From positions 1 to 64,000 of IMG/VR virus record IMGVR_UViG_3300009177_000036: 64,000 nt of DNA; one strand, written 5' to 3'. The position numbers were made by a program, and so were the translations under genes. The notes beneath the pieces were generated by a model. It was not told the origin of the DNA, made no database searches, and saw only the letters and a program-made list of their open reading frames with translations. How positions within the stretch are numbered: the first letter of the stretch is position 1; each line of letters opens with the position of its first letter. Below are positions 24,419 to 32,489 of the stretch, piece after piece. This DNA comes from a virus.

Positions 24419-24925
24419 TTAGAGCCACACTAGGAAAAACTGAAAATTAGCAATTGAAGATATAGTCCAACCCGTGTTATTAAAGGTCACTGCCACCACA
24501 ACAAACTGGTCTGCGGTTGGGGACGTAAGGGTTAGGGGAACATTGACAACCTGATAGAAATCGGTCATCGTAGCTGGAGTGCTAGACGGAATTGTAGTCT
24601 GAGCCTGTGCCTGCAGAGTTGCCGCCGACGGGGAAGCTCCTGAAGAAACTGCCGCACTACTGATCGTAAGCTTTCCAACATGGGAAGTAGTGGCATCTGA
24701 GGTCAACATAACACAACGCAGATTCAGAGTCCCTGTGGGGATCGTGTCTGGCATGGCGAATCGAAGCTGGGCCACCGCATTTGAACTAAGGGAGGCCGCG
24801 ACCTGAATTCCCATATCGTCAGGGGCCGCATTCCCGCCCGCGCCAGTATAAGGACCATAAGAAAGTAGCCCCGAAGCAGTCCGCAACGAAACACTATGCG
24901 GGGCAATGATAACAGAACCGGCCAT
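24419..24925 (-). CDS. Virion beta-sandwich protein of unknown role
   Basis: 168 residues, Ser/Thr/Ala-rich beta sequence ending in hydrophobic FQFFLVWL. In the fibre/decoration operon read from 25799. Probably a structural or fibre-associated protein. Confidence 0.5.
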   Translation of the reverse strand: MAGSVIIAPHSVSLRTASGLLSYGPYTGAGGNAAPDDMGIQVAASLSSNAVAQLRFAMPDTIPTGTLNLRCVMLTSDATTSHVGKLTISSAAVSSGASPSAATLQAQAQTTIPSSTPATMTDFYQVVNVPLTLTSPTADQFVVVAVTFNNTGWTISSIANFQFFLVWL

Positions 24926-24935
24926 TTATAAGCTC

Positions 24936-25268
24936 CTAGTTGGACGAGATTCCGGCCTGGATAATGGACAGGGTTGAGGTGCCCGCGCCCGAGGCCTGGA
25001 CCAGTCGGATTCCACGTACCGGATATGTGAAAGTCGAAACGAGGGAGGCCGAAGCCGCAGTTGCCGCAGTGTCCGGAGTGTTAAGCCACGTAGTTGCGGT
25101 ACCCCAGCCCCCAGAGGCAAAGGGATCGTCTTCGGTGTACTGGATGCCCGAAGTGGCGGCCCCGGAGATTTTCAACCCCAGGGCGATGCTAACCGGGTCC
25201 TGGTAGATATCCATGACCACCGGGGCCGAAGTTCCCGTACCCGTCTGTGTAATTACGATGGGACGCAT
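24936..25268 (-). CDS. Small conserved phage virion protein
   Basis: 110 residues beginning MRPIVITQTGTGTSAPVVMDIY, a pattern I recognise from small structural proteins coded near capsid genes of podoviruses (a short beta domain with a conserved MDIY/LDIY). AGGAG precedes the ATG and a triloop hairpin precedes that. Exact role unknown. Confidence 0.55.
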   Translation of the reverse strand: MRPIVITQTGTGTSAPVVMDIYQDPVSIALGLKISGAATSGIQYTEDDPFASGGWGTATTWLNTPDTAATAASASLVSTFTYPVRGIRLVQASGAGTSTLSIIQAGISSN

Positions 25269-25280
25269 CTGACTCTCCTA

Positions 25281-25291
25281 GGGCGCAGCCC
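25281..25291. other. Intercistronic triloop hairpin
   Basis: GGGC-GCA-GCCC between the TAA of 25293-25799 and the ribosome site of 24936-25268. Similar short hairpins occupy other gaps (see findings). Confidence 0.4.
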
Positions 25292-25292
25292 C

Positions 25293-25799
25293 TTAATAGT
25301 CTGACAGGTATTCGATGACAATGTTTGCCACACCCGTGCCCGCATCCGTCGCAGCGAACGCCCCATAAAGAACCGCATTCGTGCCCGTCGAACCCGAGCC
25401 GCCCGTGCCGCCAACAACCGGGCCCATCGCAGTTAGCTGCGCCAGGGAGAAGGCCGAGAGATTCTGCCGCCCTACTGAAGTGGCTGCAACTGCCGTAGCG
25501 AACTGGCCCGAGGTGCCGAGAACATCGATCGAGAGGGTGGCCGCCGTCCCGAAAGTAACTTTGGTGTCGACGATAATCTGGTCAATGTAAGCACCCGCCG
25601 AAATGACTACGTTGTTGCCATTACGGTCGAGAAGGGGGAAGGCGGCGGTGCTTAGGGACTGGCCTGCGGGAATGACCGCGACCTGACCGATGGTGGCGTT
25701 GCCGACCTGTCGAAGCTGGTTCGGGTTACCACTTGCGGGCTGGAGACCAACCTTCAGTGGACCTTGAAAAACTGTAGCATTACCGGGAGCGGAGACCAT
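25293..25799 (-). CDS. Virion beta protein, first gene of the fibre operon
   Basis: 168 residues: beta-rich with IPAGQSLSTAAFPLLDRNGNN and a Gly/Ser linker (GGTGGSGSTGTN). Resembles small surface or decoration proteins; no precise family recognised. Transcribed from the 25834-25863 promoter. Confidence 0.5.
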   Translation of the reverse strand: MVSAPGNATVFQGPLKVGLQPASGNPNQLRQVGNATIGQVAVIPAGQSLSTAAFPLLDRNGNNVVISAGAYIDQIIVDTKVTFGTAATLSIDVLGTSGQFATAVAATSVGRQNLSAFSLAQLTAMGPVVGGTGGSGSTGTNAVLYGAFAATDAGTGVANIVIEYLSDY

Positions 25800-25833
25800 G
25801 TCGATTTACCTCAATGAGGGTTCAGAGACCTGT

Positions 25834-25863
25834 AGTTTAACATGCGCCTTCTGGGAGGGGCAA
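25834..25863 (-). promoter_or_regulatory. Late-class promoter for the fibre operon
   Basis: Minus strand AACTTGC (-35 TTGCCC), 18 bases, TGT-TAAACT (extended -10). Lies back to back with the plus promoter at 25873, their -35 boxes 9 bases apart. Confidence 0.65.
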
Positions 25864-25872
25864 GTTTTAGCC

Positions 25873-25901
25873 TTGACAAGGGGTGTGGGATGTGTTACGA
25901 T
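25873..25901 (+). promoter_or_regulatory. Sigma70-like promoter for the HslV-like gene
   Basis: TTGACA, 17 bases, TACGAT with TG one base upstream. The spacer contains one copy of the AGGGGTGTG motif (25879-25887). Confidence 0.65.
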
Positions 25902-25932
25902 AGGATGGTTTGTATTCTAAGGAGCATAGGTC

Positions 25933-26406
25933 ATGACGGTCGTAGCCTTCCGGGACGGGGTGATGGCCTCGGATTCTGCAGTTACCACAGGGGATGAGTT
26001 CTTCTGCACCACACAAAAGCTGTTCCGGGCCAAGGATGGGTCGATCGCCGGGTTTACCGGAAACCTCAGCCAGATGGGAACGTTTAAACGCTGGTTCGAG
26101 GAGAGCTACCCAGAGGTCGAAGTGCCGAAGATGGGGGGCACCTGGGAGACCCTGATTGTCCACCCTGACCTTTCGATGTGGTGGACCAACGGGAAGGGCC
26201 TGCTCGTAGAGATCAAGGGCCAGAGTATGACCATCGGGTCCGGGGGGATGTGGGCCAAGGGCGCACTTGAAGCGGGGGCCACCCCAGCCCAGGCAGTCCA
26301 GGTAGCTATCGATTATAATACGGCGTGCCGGGGCCCCATACAGATAATGCAGCTAGAGCAGCCCAACCCCCGCCCCAAAAAGAAAAGAGCCCCGAAGGGC
26401 CCTTAA
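25933..26406 (+). CDS. HslV/proteasome-like Ntn hydrolase
   Basis: 157 residues starting MTVVAFRDGVMASDSAVT, so removal of Met would expose Thr as the N-terminal nucleophile, as in proteasome beta/HslV subunits; an AGFTGN strand and GSGGMWAKGALEAGATPAQAVQVA helix also match. The last 20 residues are basic and may be disordered. It is the only plus-strand gene within the capsid/fibre block, has its own promoter, AAGGAG before the ATG, and ends at a shared hairpin facing the MCP gene. No HslU-like ATPase is seen. A scaffold or capsid-processing role is possible but unproven. Confidence 0.75.
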   Translation: MTVVAFRDGVMASDSAVTTGDEFFCTTQKLFRAKDGSIAGFTGNLSQMGTFKRWFEESYPEVEVPKMGGTWETLIVHPDLSMWWTNGKGLLVEIKGQSMTIGSGGMWAKGALEAGATPAQAVQVAIDYNTACRGPIQIMQLEQPNPRPKKKRAPKGP

Positions 26407-26419
26407 CTTTTAGTTCACT

Positions 26420-26430
26420 GGGCGAAGCCC
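26420..26430. terminator. Bidirectional hairpin between HslV-like and MCP genes
   Basis: GGGC-GAA-GCCC placed exactly between the two convergent stop codons, nested in ACTGG...CCAGT. T-runs are weak on both strands, so termination strength is uncertain. Confidence 0.4.
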
Positions 26431-27342
26431 TTAGCCAGTTAAATTACCAGATCCATAGACCCCACGCCAATCACTGTAGCCGAAGGACTCGCGGAGCCGG
26501 GCCACGTACATCAAATCTCCGGTGTGAGGGTCTTCCGTCATCTTGGTCTTGACCGCAACACGCTCGAAGTGCTTCATGCCATCAGCGATGTCCGTCCGGA
26601 TATACCACTTACGGGTACCGGTAAAGCGGTGGTTGATGAAGTAGCCCTTCGGCAGCTTGCCCAGGTTCTTCAGGGCGTTCAAATCATTGTCAGCGGTGCC
26701 GACCCGACCCGGGCTCTTCAGAATACGCTCGGCCTGATACTCAAGCTGACGCGGAATATGGAGGGACTCGCCGATGGCAGCAACCGGAAGGCCGCGATCA
26801 TCGAGGAAACCACCGATGTCAATGCCCGCCTGCTCCAGCGAGGTTTCGGACAAGTCCGCCGCCGTCGCTAGGATGTTGCTGAGGTTGCCCGCCTGGACCG
26901 TGGGGTGAGCGGAGCTAAAGAGCGCGACGCCGTCCCGGGTACCGTCTGCGGTGTAGCCCAGGTTGTAGACCGCCGCCCCGTTGACTTCCGTGGCATTCTT
27001 CATCGAGCGCCCGAGCATCTTCGTCAGTCGACGCGCCCCGGTGTCGTAAAGATTGTCCTCGATGGCTTCCTGGGTGATCCGGAAACCGAGGGCCATGGTG
27101 TAGTGAGTGTACCGGGCAGCGTAGCTTTCCTGCGCCGAGTCGAACTCATACGAAGCACCTTCAGCCTTGAACGGGGCCGAGCCGAAGCCGGTGAAGAGCA
27201 CTTCCTCCTCAAAGGCGCGATCCGAGGTCTCCGAGTCGAACAGCACGAGGTACTCATTCTCGTAACGGTTATACTCAGTTCCGAAGATCGCATTCAGCCC
27301 GGGGACTAGTTCGCGGGCAATGTCACTACGAGTGATTGTCAT
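26431..27342 (-). CDS. Major capsid protein
   Basis: 303 residues. The sequence follows a known MCP family closely: RSDIARELVPGLNAIFG start, YNRYENEYLVLFDSETSDRAFEEEV, ARYTHYTMALGFRITQEAIEDNLYD, LGRSMKNATEVNGAAVYN, SSAHPTVQAGNLSN, RVGTADNDLNALKN, and a GYSDWRGVYGS end. It forms the HK97-fold shell. Last gene of the scaffold-decoration-MCP operon read from the 29481 promoter. Confidence 0.92.
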   Translation of the reverse strand: MTITRSDIARELVPGLNAIFGTEYNRYENEYLVLFDSETSDRAFEEEVLFTGFGSAPFKAEGASYEFDSAQESYAARYTHYTMALGFRITQEAIEDNLYDTGARRLTKMLGRSMKNATEVNGAAVYNLGYTADGTRDGVALFSSAHPTVQAGNLSNILATAADLSETSLEQAGIDIGGFLDDRGLPVAAIGESLHIPRQLEYQAERILKSPGRVGTADNDLNALKNLGKLPKGYFINHRFTGTRKWYIRTDIADGMKHFERVAVKTKMTEDPHTGDLMYVARLRESFGYSDWRGVYGSGNLTG

Positions 27343-27354
27343 TTAAGCGGCTCC

Positions 27355-27963
27355 TTACGCAACGCCAGTGGACGAATCTTTGAACGTCACGCCAGCATTC
27401 CAGATGACTTCAACATCAGGATAAGCGTCGGAGGCGGTGCCATTCGCGGGCGAAGGAGCGTTGGTCCCCTTCTGGATGAACTTCAGAATCTTGAAGGGCA
27501 GCGTGGCCGTGGTGCCGATGGTGCTATCCGTCAGATATGCCGCACTCTGGCCGATGAGCGTGGAGCCCGTGCCGAGAGTGTAGTTGGCATTCGCGCCGAC
27601 CGTGTTGGCCTGGGTCCGGGCCGTGCCCGAAGAGCCAATCTGCGCATCGAAGATCGTGTCGCGCGAGTCATAGACCAGAGCAACGAGGTCATTCGCCGTG
27701 GTGCTCGCGGGGTAGAACTCCGACCAGCCCCGGACAAACGTCTGAGAATTGCAGCCCTGGAAAACCCCAAGATACGTGCCATTCTGCGCGGTGCCGCCAG
27801 TGGCCGCCACGGCAGTGATCGTACCATCGGTCCCCAGGAGGACCGGGTCACCCTTGAAGATGTTCGTCCCATAGGCAGACGCGATGGGATATTCGTTCAC
27901 ACGAACCTCTCCCACGTTGCTGCGCGAGGGCTTTAGCCCATACGGCGAAAAAGCTGTAGACAT
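27355..27963 (-). CDS. Capsid-associated (decoration-type) protein
   Basis: 202 residues, starting MSTAFSPYGLKPSRSN and continuing through IFKGDPVLLGTDGTI, YLGVFQGC and RGWSEFYPA. This is the pattern of a protein usually coded just before the MCP in podoviruses, thought to be a head surface or decoration protein. Beta-rich, no catalytic motif. Confidence 0.65.
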   Translation of the reverse strand: MSTAFSPYGLKPSRSNVGEVRVNEYPIASAYGTNIFKGDPVLLGTDGTITAVAATGGTAQNGTYLGVFQGCNSQTFVRGWSEFYPASTTANDLVALVYDSRDTIFDAQIGSSGTARTQANTVGANANYTLGTGSTLIGQSAAYLTDSTIGTTATLPFKILKFIQKGTNAPSPANGTASDAYPDVEVIWNAGVTFKDSSTGVA

Positions 27964-27982
27964 ATTTTCTGCTCTCCACTAT

Positions 27983-27994
27983 GGGCCGAAGCCC
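27983..27994. other. Intercistronic UUCG-type hairpin
   Basis: On the minus strand GGGC-TTCG-GCCC between the stop of 28000-28458 and the GGAGAG ribosome site of 27355-27963. No T-run follows. Confidence 0.4.
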
Positions 27995-27999
27995 CTAAG

Positions 28000-28458
28000 T
28001 TACCCAAAAGTGGGCCGACTACTTACACTCTGTTTGGACTCATCAAAGGTCGGCATCTTCTCTGTCGAGGCATTGAGAAGTTCCTTCTTCTGTGCCAGCA
28101 ACATTTCCCGCGCCATATCTTCTTCGCCCCACTCCAGGTCTTCGGCATCTTCCAAAGAGACCTTCATAAGTACGAGGTCCCCCACAATGCACCGATTACC
28201 TGCCGTCTCGTCTGCAACCAACTCGAAAGTCGGATCGCACTTCTTCAACTCATCCGGCGTGACGAACTCAAAACCCTCTCGCTGCTTCAAGAGAAAGTTC
28301 TGCACATCATCCTTGCCACCATCACGAAACCGGTTTGCCCAATAGAACTTGAAACCAACCGGAGGCTTGGGGGTCGACAGGACGGAAACCTTCTGGTTCT
28401 TCCGACGCTTACGTGACTCTTCCCGACGCCGCGCAATATCCCTACGTTCACTAGCCAT
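28000..28458 (-). CDS. Small charged protein of the head operon
   Basis: 152 residues: very basic N-terminus (RRDIARRREESRKRRKNQK), then an acidic helical C-terminal half. Found between scaffold and decoration genes with a 1-base overlap to scaffold (TAATG), so it is likely a head-assembly protein. Role unknown. Confidence 0.6.
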   Translation of the reverse strand: MASERRDIARRREESRKRRKNQKVSVLSTPKPPVGFKFYWANRFRDGGKDDVQNFLLKQREGFEFVTPDELKKCDPTFELVADETAGNRCIVGDLVLMKVSLEDAEDLEWGEEDMAREMLLAQKKELLNASTEKMPTFDESKQSVSSRPTFG

Positions 28459-29465
28459 TACATGTTCGCCTTTTCACGCTGGTACAGATAAACCCGGAAA
28501 GCATTGGCCTCGTTCTCTTCAAGTCGCTCGAACTTACCATTGCCAATATCAACGGGCCTGCGGAGAACTCCGGAATTCAGGATAAGCTTGCGGGCCATCT
28601 CCTGTTCCCTGGGCGAGAGCTTCATGTTCTTCTTGACTGCAACCTGTTGGCCCGCCACCCCAGAACTCCTACCCCCCACTGCCAAGTCCCCTGTCATCTT
28701 TCCCTGGGCCTTCACCTTATCCGGGAACATCTTTGGGAAATTCTCTCCGAGACGCTTGTCCATCTCATCAAGATACTCTTTGGTCCCAAACTCGAACCCG
28801 TCGGCTGAAAGCTCTTTATCCAGGTCGACAGCGTAACGCATCTTCTGTTGCTGAGCATCTGACGGATTTGTTGGATTGAACCAGCTAGAGTTGGAATCCA
28901 TCCAGTCACGAAGCTCTTCCGTAACCTGCTGCTGCGGGGCCTGGGCCCTCTGCGGCTGACGCTCTGTTCGATCTTCTTGGTCCTCTGGAATCGAAGCCTT
29001 GACTCGTTCCAGGTCCCTTAGCTCGAAGCGGGCCTCAAGGAGCTTGTCCTCAAGTTCACCCTGCGCATCAACATCACCAGCATTCCGCGCCGCCTTGATC
29101 TGAGACTTCAGAGAATCGATCTGACCCTTAAGGGCCCCCTCAGTCTTGTCCACCGCGAGGCGCGTGCCTGCAGTAGCTGTCTTTTTGAGGGTTTCGTTCT
29201 CTTCCTTAAGTTCCTGAGCAATGCGGGCATTCTCTGCAGCAAGCTCTTCCGCGAGGCGGCGGTCCTTAAGGAGTTTCTTGATCCGGCGCTGGGTGCTATC
29301 TACGAGTTTGGCCGGGGCGTCGCCCTCGCCTTCCTCTTCAGTACCCTCATTTGCTAGATTTTCAGGTTCTTTTTCGAGGCCCTGATCCCCGGAGAGAACT
29401 TCGTTCTCCAACTCATTTTCGGCTAAGTCAACACCGGTTTTTACGGTCAATGGACGTGATCCCAA
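28458..29465 (-). CDS. Capsid scaffold protein
   Basis: 335 residues, acidic at the N-terminus and almost wholly helical. Residues about 60-160 form a long coiled coil (RRIKKLLKDRRLAEELAAENARIAQ...). The C-terminal part is mixed and ends in a basic helix (SPREQEMARKLIL), as in scaffold proteins whose C-terminus binds the coat. Position directly upstream of decoration and MCP genes supports this. Start is a TTG at 29465 with a weak ribosome site, so the exact N-terminus is uncertain. Confidence 0.75.
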   Translation of the reverse strand: MGSRPLTVKTGVDLAENELENEVLSGDQGLEKEPENLANEGTEEEGEGDAPAKLVDSTQRRIKKLLKDRRLAEELAAENARIAQELKEENETLKKTATAGTRLAVDKTEGALKGQIDSLKSQIKAARNAGDVDAQGELEDKLLEARFELRDLERVKASIPEDQEDRTERQPQRAQAPQQQVTEELRDWMDSNSSWFNPTNPSDAQQQKMRYAVDLDKELSADGFEFGTKEYLDEMDKRLGENFPKMFPDKVKAQGKMTGDLAVGGRSSGVAGQQVAVKKNMKLSPREQEMARKLILNSGVLRRPVDIGNGKFERLEENEANAFRVYLYQREKANM

Positions 29466-29480
29466 AGTTACACTGCGAGT

Positions 29481-29510
29481 AGTGTATCAGGGTCCTTGAC
29501 ATAGTTGCAA
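29481..29510 (-). promoter_or_regulatory. Late-class promoter for the scaffold-MCP operon
   Basis: Minus strand AACTTGC (-35 TTGCAA), 18 bases, TGA-TACACT (extended -10), about 16 bases before the TTG start of the scaffold gene. Confidence 0.65.
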
Positions 29511-29517
29511 GTTTTTG

Positions 29518-29817
29518 CTAGGCTCTAGTACGATAGGGCCCGACTCTGATTAGGTCGCCATTCTTAGAGCGGTCGAACTCCCCGGTATCAAAGCCCAATT
29601 CCTTAAGCTTTGCAGATATCGCAGTCCAGTCCTCCCGAGTGAAGCCCTCGCGCCGCAACCCCTTGACCACGGCCCGTGAATTGTCGCCCACAACTGTAAC
29701 TTGATATTCCGGGGTGCTCTTCTCGTCCCACGACCCAGTGTAATAGATACGAAGCTGGGCGCACAGAATCTCAGCGTGTACTAAAGGTATCTCTCTCCTG
29801 TCTGGCACCTCTGTCAC
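29518..29817 (-). CDS. Protein of unknown function
   Basis: 99 residues, GTG start, alpha/beta pattern with a helical segment FTREDWTAISAKLKELGF. Not recognised. It overlaps the end of the zinc-ribbon gene upstream and ends just before the scaffold promoter. Confidence 0.5.
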   Translation of the reverse strand: MTEVPDRREIPLVHAEILCAQLRIYYTGSWDEKSTPEYQVTVVGDNSRAVVKGLRREGFTREDWTAISAKLKELGFDTGEFDRSKNGDLIRVGPYRTRA

Positions 29818-29962
29818 CCAAGCCTCCCAAATAGTCGATTAAGTCCAACTGGACCGGCTCGTTAACTATACCATAACCCAAGGTCATTTGCGAGTGATTG
29901 CATTCAGGGACAAAAGGGGCCTTGCCTGCCCCACATACGGGACATTTCCAACCTTCAGACAT
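29771..29962 (-). CDS. Small zinc-ribbon protein
   Basis: 63 residues with CPVCGAGKAPFVPECNH, a CxxC...C/H zinc site at the N-terminus. CAGGAG lies 7 bases before ATG 29962. An upstream in-frame ATG at 30010 overlaps the previous stop (TAATG) and would add 16 residues. Function unknown. Confidence 0.5.
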   Translation of the reverse strand: MSEGWKCPVCGAGKAPFVPECNHSQMTLGYGIVNEPVQLDLIDYLGGLGDRGARQERDTFSTR

Positions 29963-30009
29963 TTCAAAACTCCTGGAATTCGGTCTTATAGAATAGCCCA
30001 GACGGGCCA

Positions 30010-30150
30010 TTAGGTCAAGATTTTGATAAGCTTTTCTAACTGCTCTTTTTCTTCATCAGTTGCATGTTTCATAAGTTTCTTGGCTAGTTGTGAGAGGTCT
30101 ACCTTTGCGGCATTGAAGCTCGCTCGAAGTTGATCTTTAGCGTAACTCAC
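30010..30150 (-). CDS. 46-residue helical charged protein
   Basis: Short gene linked at both ends by stop/start overlaps: its GTG overlaps the TGA of the protease gene (GTGA) and its TAA overlaps the next possible ATG (TAATG). The product is Lys/Glu-rich and helical (HATDEEKEQLEKLIKI). It fills an otherwise unexplained gap. Function unknown. Confidence 0.5.
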   Translation of the reverse strand: MSYAKDQLRASFNAAKVDLSQLAKKLMKHATDEEKEQLEKLIKILT

Positions 30151-31244
30151 CCAAAAAGGGTCCCGGAGAAGTGATGAATAGCCTCATGACTTTCGGAGAT
30201 GCCGACGACGACTTGCTCTCTAGTCCAAGAATGTGAATCAAGGACTGCTGTCCAGCCAGTAAGACCGGCAGTTTCGGGATCTCGACCAAGAGACGACTCA
30301 TAAAGCTGAGTGACAAAAGCCGCATTCGACAAGGGGCCATGGGATAGGAACTCCGGTGAGTTAAGGAAACCATCCACAAGATTCAGGTGTGAATTAAGAA
30401 CTGAGGCCTCACTCTGAAACCGGGCCGCCCCGTTAAGACCACTCTGCGTTGGGATCGTCATGTCTGAAACCAGGAGACTAGACCATGCCGCAAGGCCAGC
30501 CTTATCCGGCGAACGTCCGAGAAGGCCTTGATATAGAAGCGCAATGGCCGGGCTCTCACCCTCTTGGGCCATCCACATCCCAATTTCATTGTAAGAATTG
30601 TAGTCCATGGCCGCTTGGATTCCGGCCCCCGCGAAAAGGCCACTCATAATGGAAACCACTTCGGGATGCCCATTTGCCCCCAAGACCCACGAAGCTCCGC
30701 CCGATGCCCCCGGCCCATGAACATCACTGAAGTAGTCGAAGAAGATATTGGGGTCAGATGGGTTCCTCAAAACATCTGGGACATTGACCATCGGCCCAGA
30801 AGATACAAAGTTGCCCGCCGAATCAAGAATGGCCGGATAGCCTGAGTAGGTGACGGGGCCTCCCGTGAAGTCCTGATTGATACCCATGTAGCCGGAAGTG
30901 ACGGGGTGGGCCAGTTTCACTATTGCAAAATCCGCACCCTGGATGGCGAACGGGGTGGTCGCGACGTCATTATAGTGGATGGAAACCCCAGCTATCGTAC
31001 CATCGAGACCAGTGGCATCGAACGGATTGCCTACTACGGTGTTGTTGGGAGTTATCCGAATATCAGTGAATGGAACTGGCAGGGGTGTGGCTGCGGGGTC
31101 GCCCTGGACTATATCCCAGGATTCAACAACATGGGAAGCCGTGAGCATAATATCCGGGGCGATCATAACCCCCGAGCCCTGAGACCACGATCCATTATGA
31201 TTGTCAATTACAAATGTTACGGTGTTCTGCACGTTGATGGTCAT
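30147..31244 (-). CDS. Trypsin-like serine protease with two DUF4214 repeats
   Basis: 365 residues. Residues 1-235 are a chymotrypsin-fold protease with a complete triad: His38 (LTASHVV), Asp105 (GADFAIVKL) and Ser181 (GPGASGGASW); no signal peptide is visible. Residues 240-365 hold two DUF4214 units (ALLYQGLLGRSPDKAGLAAW and QLYESSLGRDPETAGLTGW), a module usual in secreted bacterial proteins, often alphaproteobacterial. Phage capsid proteases are normally other folds, so this looks host-derived. It follows the holin by 12 bases. Roles in capsid maturation, lysis or envelope penetration are all open. Confidence 0.8.
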   Translation of the reverse strand: MTINVQNTVTFVIDNHNGSWSQGSGVMIAPDIMLTASHVVESWDIVQGDPAATPLPVPFTDIRITPNNTVVGNPFDATGLDGTIAGVSIHYNDVATTPFAIQGADFAIVKLAHPVTSGYMGINQDFTGGPVTYSGYPAILDSAGNFVSSGPMVNVPDVLRNPSDPNIFFDYFSDVHGPGASGGASWVLGANGHPEVVSIMSGLFAGAGIQAAMDYNSYNEIGMWMAQEGESPAIALLYQGLLGRSPDKAGLAAWSSLLVSDMTIPTQSGLNGAARFQSEASVLNSHLNLVDGFLNSPEFLSHGPLSNAAFVTQLYESSLGRDPETAGLTGWTAVLDSHSWTREQVVVGISESHEAIHHFSGTLFG

Positions 31245-31256
31245 TTAGATAGTCCT

Positions 31257-31685
31257 TTATTTAGTAACGCCTTTAGTCTTTTCCCAAGTCCGACTGCCCG
31301 TATATCCCAAATATCCCACACCGAAAAGTTGCCACATACTGTCCGGGATTGCCCCAAGCCATGCTTGAAAACCCGCCGCAACATGCGTAGCTATCGTTGG
31401 ACTAAAAGCTGAAACAAATCCCATTGGCAAAGCAAAAAGAATACAGGTATAAATGACATATAAGAAAGACGGTCGGGCTCGTGATGTCCATGGATCAGCG
31501 GATTGAGCCTCAGCAAGCATAACAGCATTAGCTGCAGTAATCTGAGCTATGGCCGCATCACTGGTAGCCTTAAGAATCGCAACTTTTGCCGCAGCCTCAT
31601 CCTGAGGATTTGGCCAAATCTTATCGATGCCATCTTTAATCAAACTAGATGCAGCAGCAATCGCATCATCAATTCCAAAGGCCAC
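31257..31685 (-). CDS. Holin (3-TM family)
   Basis: 142 residues. Helical N-terminus rich in Ala (AAAKVAILKATSDAAIAQI), the conserved SADPWTSRARPSFLYVIYTCILF motif, and hydrophobic segments to the C-terminus (MGFVSAF, LFGVGYLGYTG). This matches the Holin_3TMs family, which forms membrane holes for lysis. GTG start behind AGGAGAAC and a hairpin. A gene for a recognisable endolysin is not adjacent. Confidence 0.8.
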   Translation of the reverse strand: MAFGIDDAIAAASSLIKDGIDKIWPNPQDEAAAKVAILKATSDAAIAQITAANAVMLAEAQSADPWTSRARPSFLYVIYTCILFALPMGFVSAFSPTIATHVAAGFQAWLGAIPDSMWQLFGVGYLGYTGSRTWEKTKGVTK

Positions 31686-31697
31686 GTCTGTTCTCCT

Positions 31698-31710
31698 GGC
31701 GCTCTGCGCC
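31698..31710. other. Intercistronic triloop hairpin
   Basis: GGCGC-TCT-GCGCC (plus strand) running from the stop codon of the GroES-like gene to the ribosome site of the holin gene. Confidence 0.4.
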
Positions 31711-32108
31711 TACTTCACCTTAACGATAGCGTCGGGGGCCGGAACCACTGCAATCACGTCCTCATCCATAAGGGCGATCAATTCAATCCCGTCGACCTGG
31801 ACTTTATTCGACTGATATTTGCTGTACAATACGACATCGCCCAGTTCAAACGGCGCACCGTGGTTGATTTCATCCGAGTAAGTGGGTCGCCCGATGTCTG
31901 GACCCATAGCCACGACGAGACCAATGGACCGGACGAAAGCCTCAGCTTCTTTGGAGATGTCCGCGAGGATGATGCCCCCCGCAGTCTTGCTCGGGACACT
32001 CATGGGCCGAACGAAGAGGCGCTTACCTAGGGGCTGGGGGACCCGGGAAAGATCAAGTTCCTTACCATCGTCCCGGGAGAAAAACTTAGAAAGCTCCGTT
32101 TCCGTCAT
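31710..32108 (-). CDS. GroES-like co-chaperonin
   Basis: 132 residues. After a 25-residue N-terminal tail the Cpn10 fold is clear: LGKRLFVRPMS, TAGGIILAD (mobile loop hydrophobics), IGLVVAMGPDI, FELGDVVLYSKY and ALMDEDVIAVV. Phage GroES substitutes (such as T4 gp31) help fold the capsid protein with host GroEL. AAGGA precedes ATG 32108; a longer form from 32162 would overlap the upstream gene. Confidence 0.8.
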   Translation of the reverse strand: MTETELSKFFSRDDGKELDLSRVPQPLGKRLFVRPMSVPSKTAGGIILADISKEAEAFVRSIGLVVAMGPDIGRPTYSDEINHGAPFELGDVVLYSKYQSNKVQVDGIELIALMDEDVIAVVPAPDAIVKVK

Positions 32109-32280
32109 CTTGGGAATCCTTATTGGCCTCTCGAAGGGCACTGAGTGCAAAGATAAGACCATCTCTGGTGCCCCTTAGCCTAAGAGTATCTTCCCAAGTT
32201 TCAGTTTTGTCAAGCAAATCGTTTTCGACCATCCGAAGCTGGTCAGTGAGGGTTTTCTTCACCCGCTCATGGACGGACAA
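32086..32280 (-). CDS. Small helical protein of unknown function
   Basis: 64 residues, helical (VHERVKKTLTDQLRMVENDLL...), TTG start with GGAGG six bases upstream inside the end of the previous gene. Overlaps the GroES-like gene. Not recognised. Confidence 0.5.
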   Translation of the reverse strand: MSVHERVKKTLTDQLRMVENDLLDKTETWEDTLRLRGTRDGLIFALSALREANKDSQDDGNGAF

Positions 32281-32282
32281 GC

Positions 32283-32489
32283 TCAACCTCCAGGCGGCTT
32301 GCGGGCAGCGTTGTAAGCTCGGTCGGTCCGGGGATCGATGCGCCGCTGCCGAACACCCCAACGAATCGTCTCACCGGGCTTCGGGCTCATCGGCCCATGT
32401 GGGTCTTCGGCCAAAGGCCACACCCAAGACGTGTTCGAGCGGTTAATATTCCCTTCAGGGAAATCTACCTTCGATCGATCACCAGCCAT
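32283..32489 (-). CDS. Small protein of unknown function
   Basis: 68 residues, Arg/Pro-rich with no recognised motif. Its ATG overlaps the stop of the upstream basic protein (TAATG). Part of the operon running from 33635. Confidence 0.5.
   Translation of the reverse strand: MAGDRSKVDFPEGNINRSNTSWVWPLAEDPHGPMSPKPGETIRWGVRQRRIDPRTDRAYNAARKPPGG

Noticed and set aside
29496-29524. Plus-strand TTGACA-N17-TAGGCT with TG extended -10
   Set aside because: No plus-strand gene follows for several kilobases; it overlaps the class B minus promoter and is probably chance.
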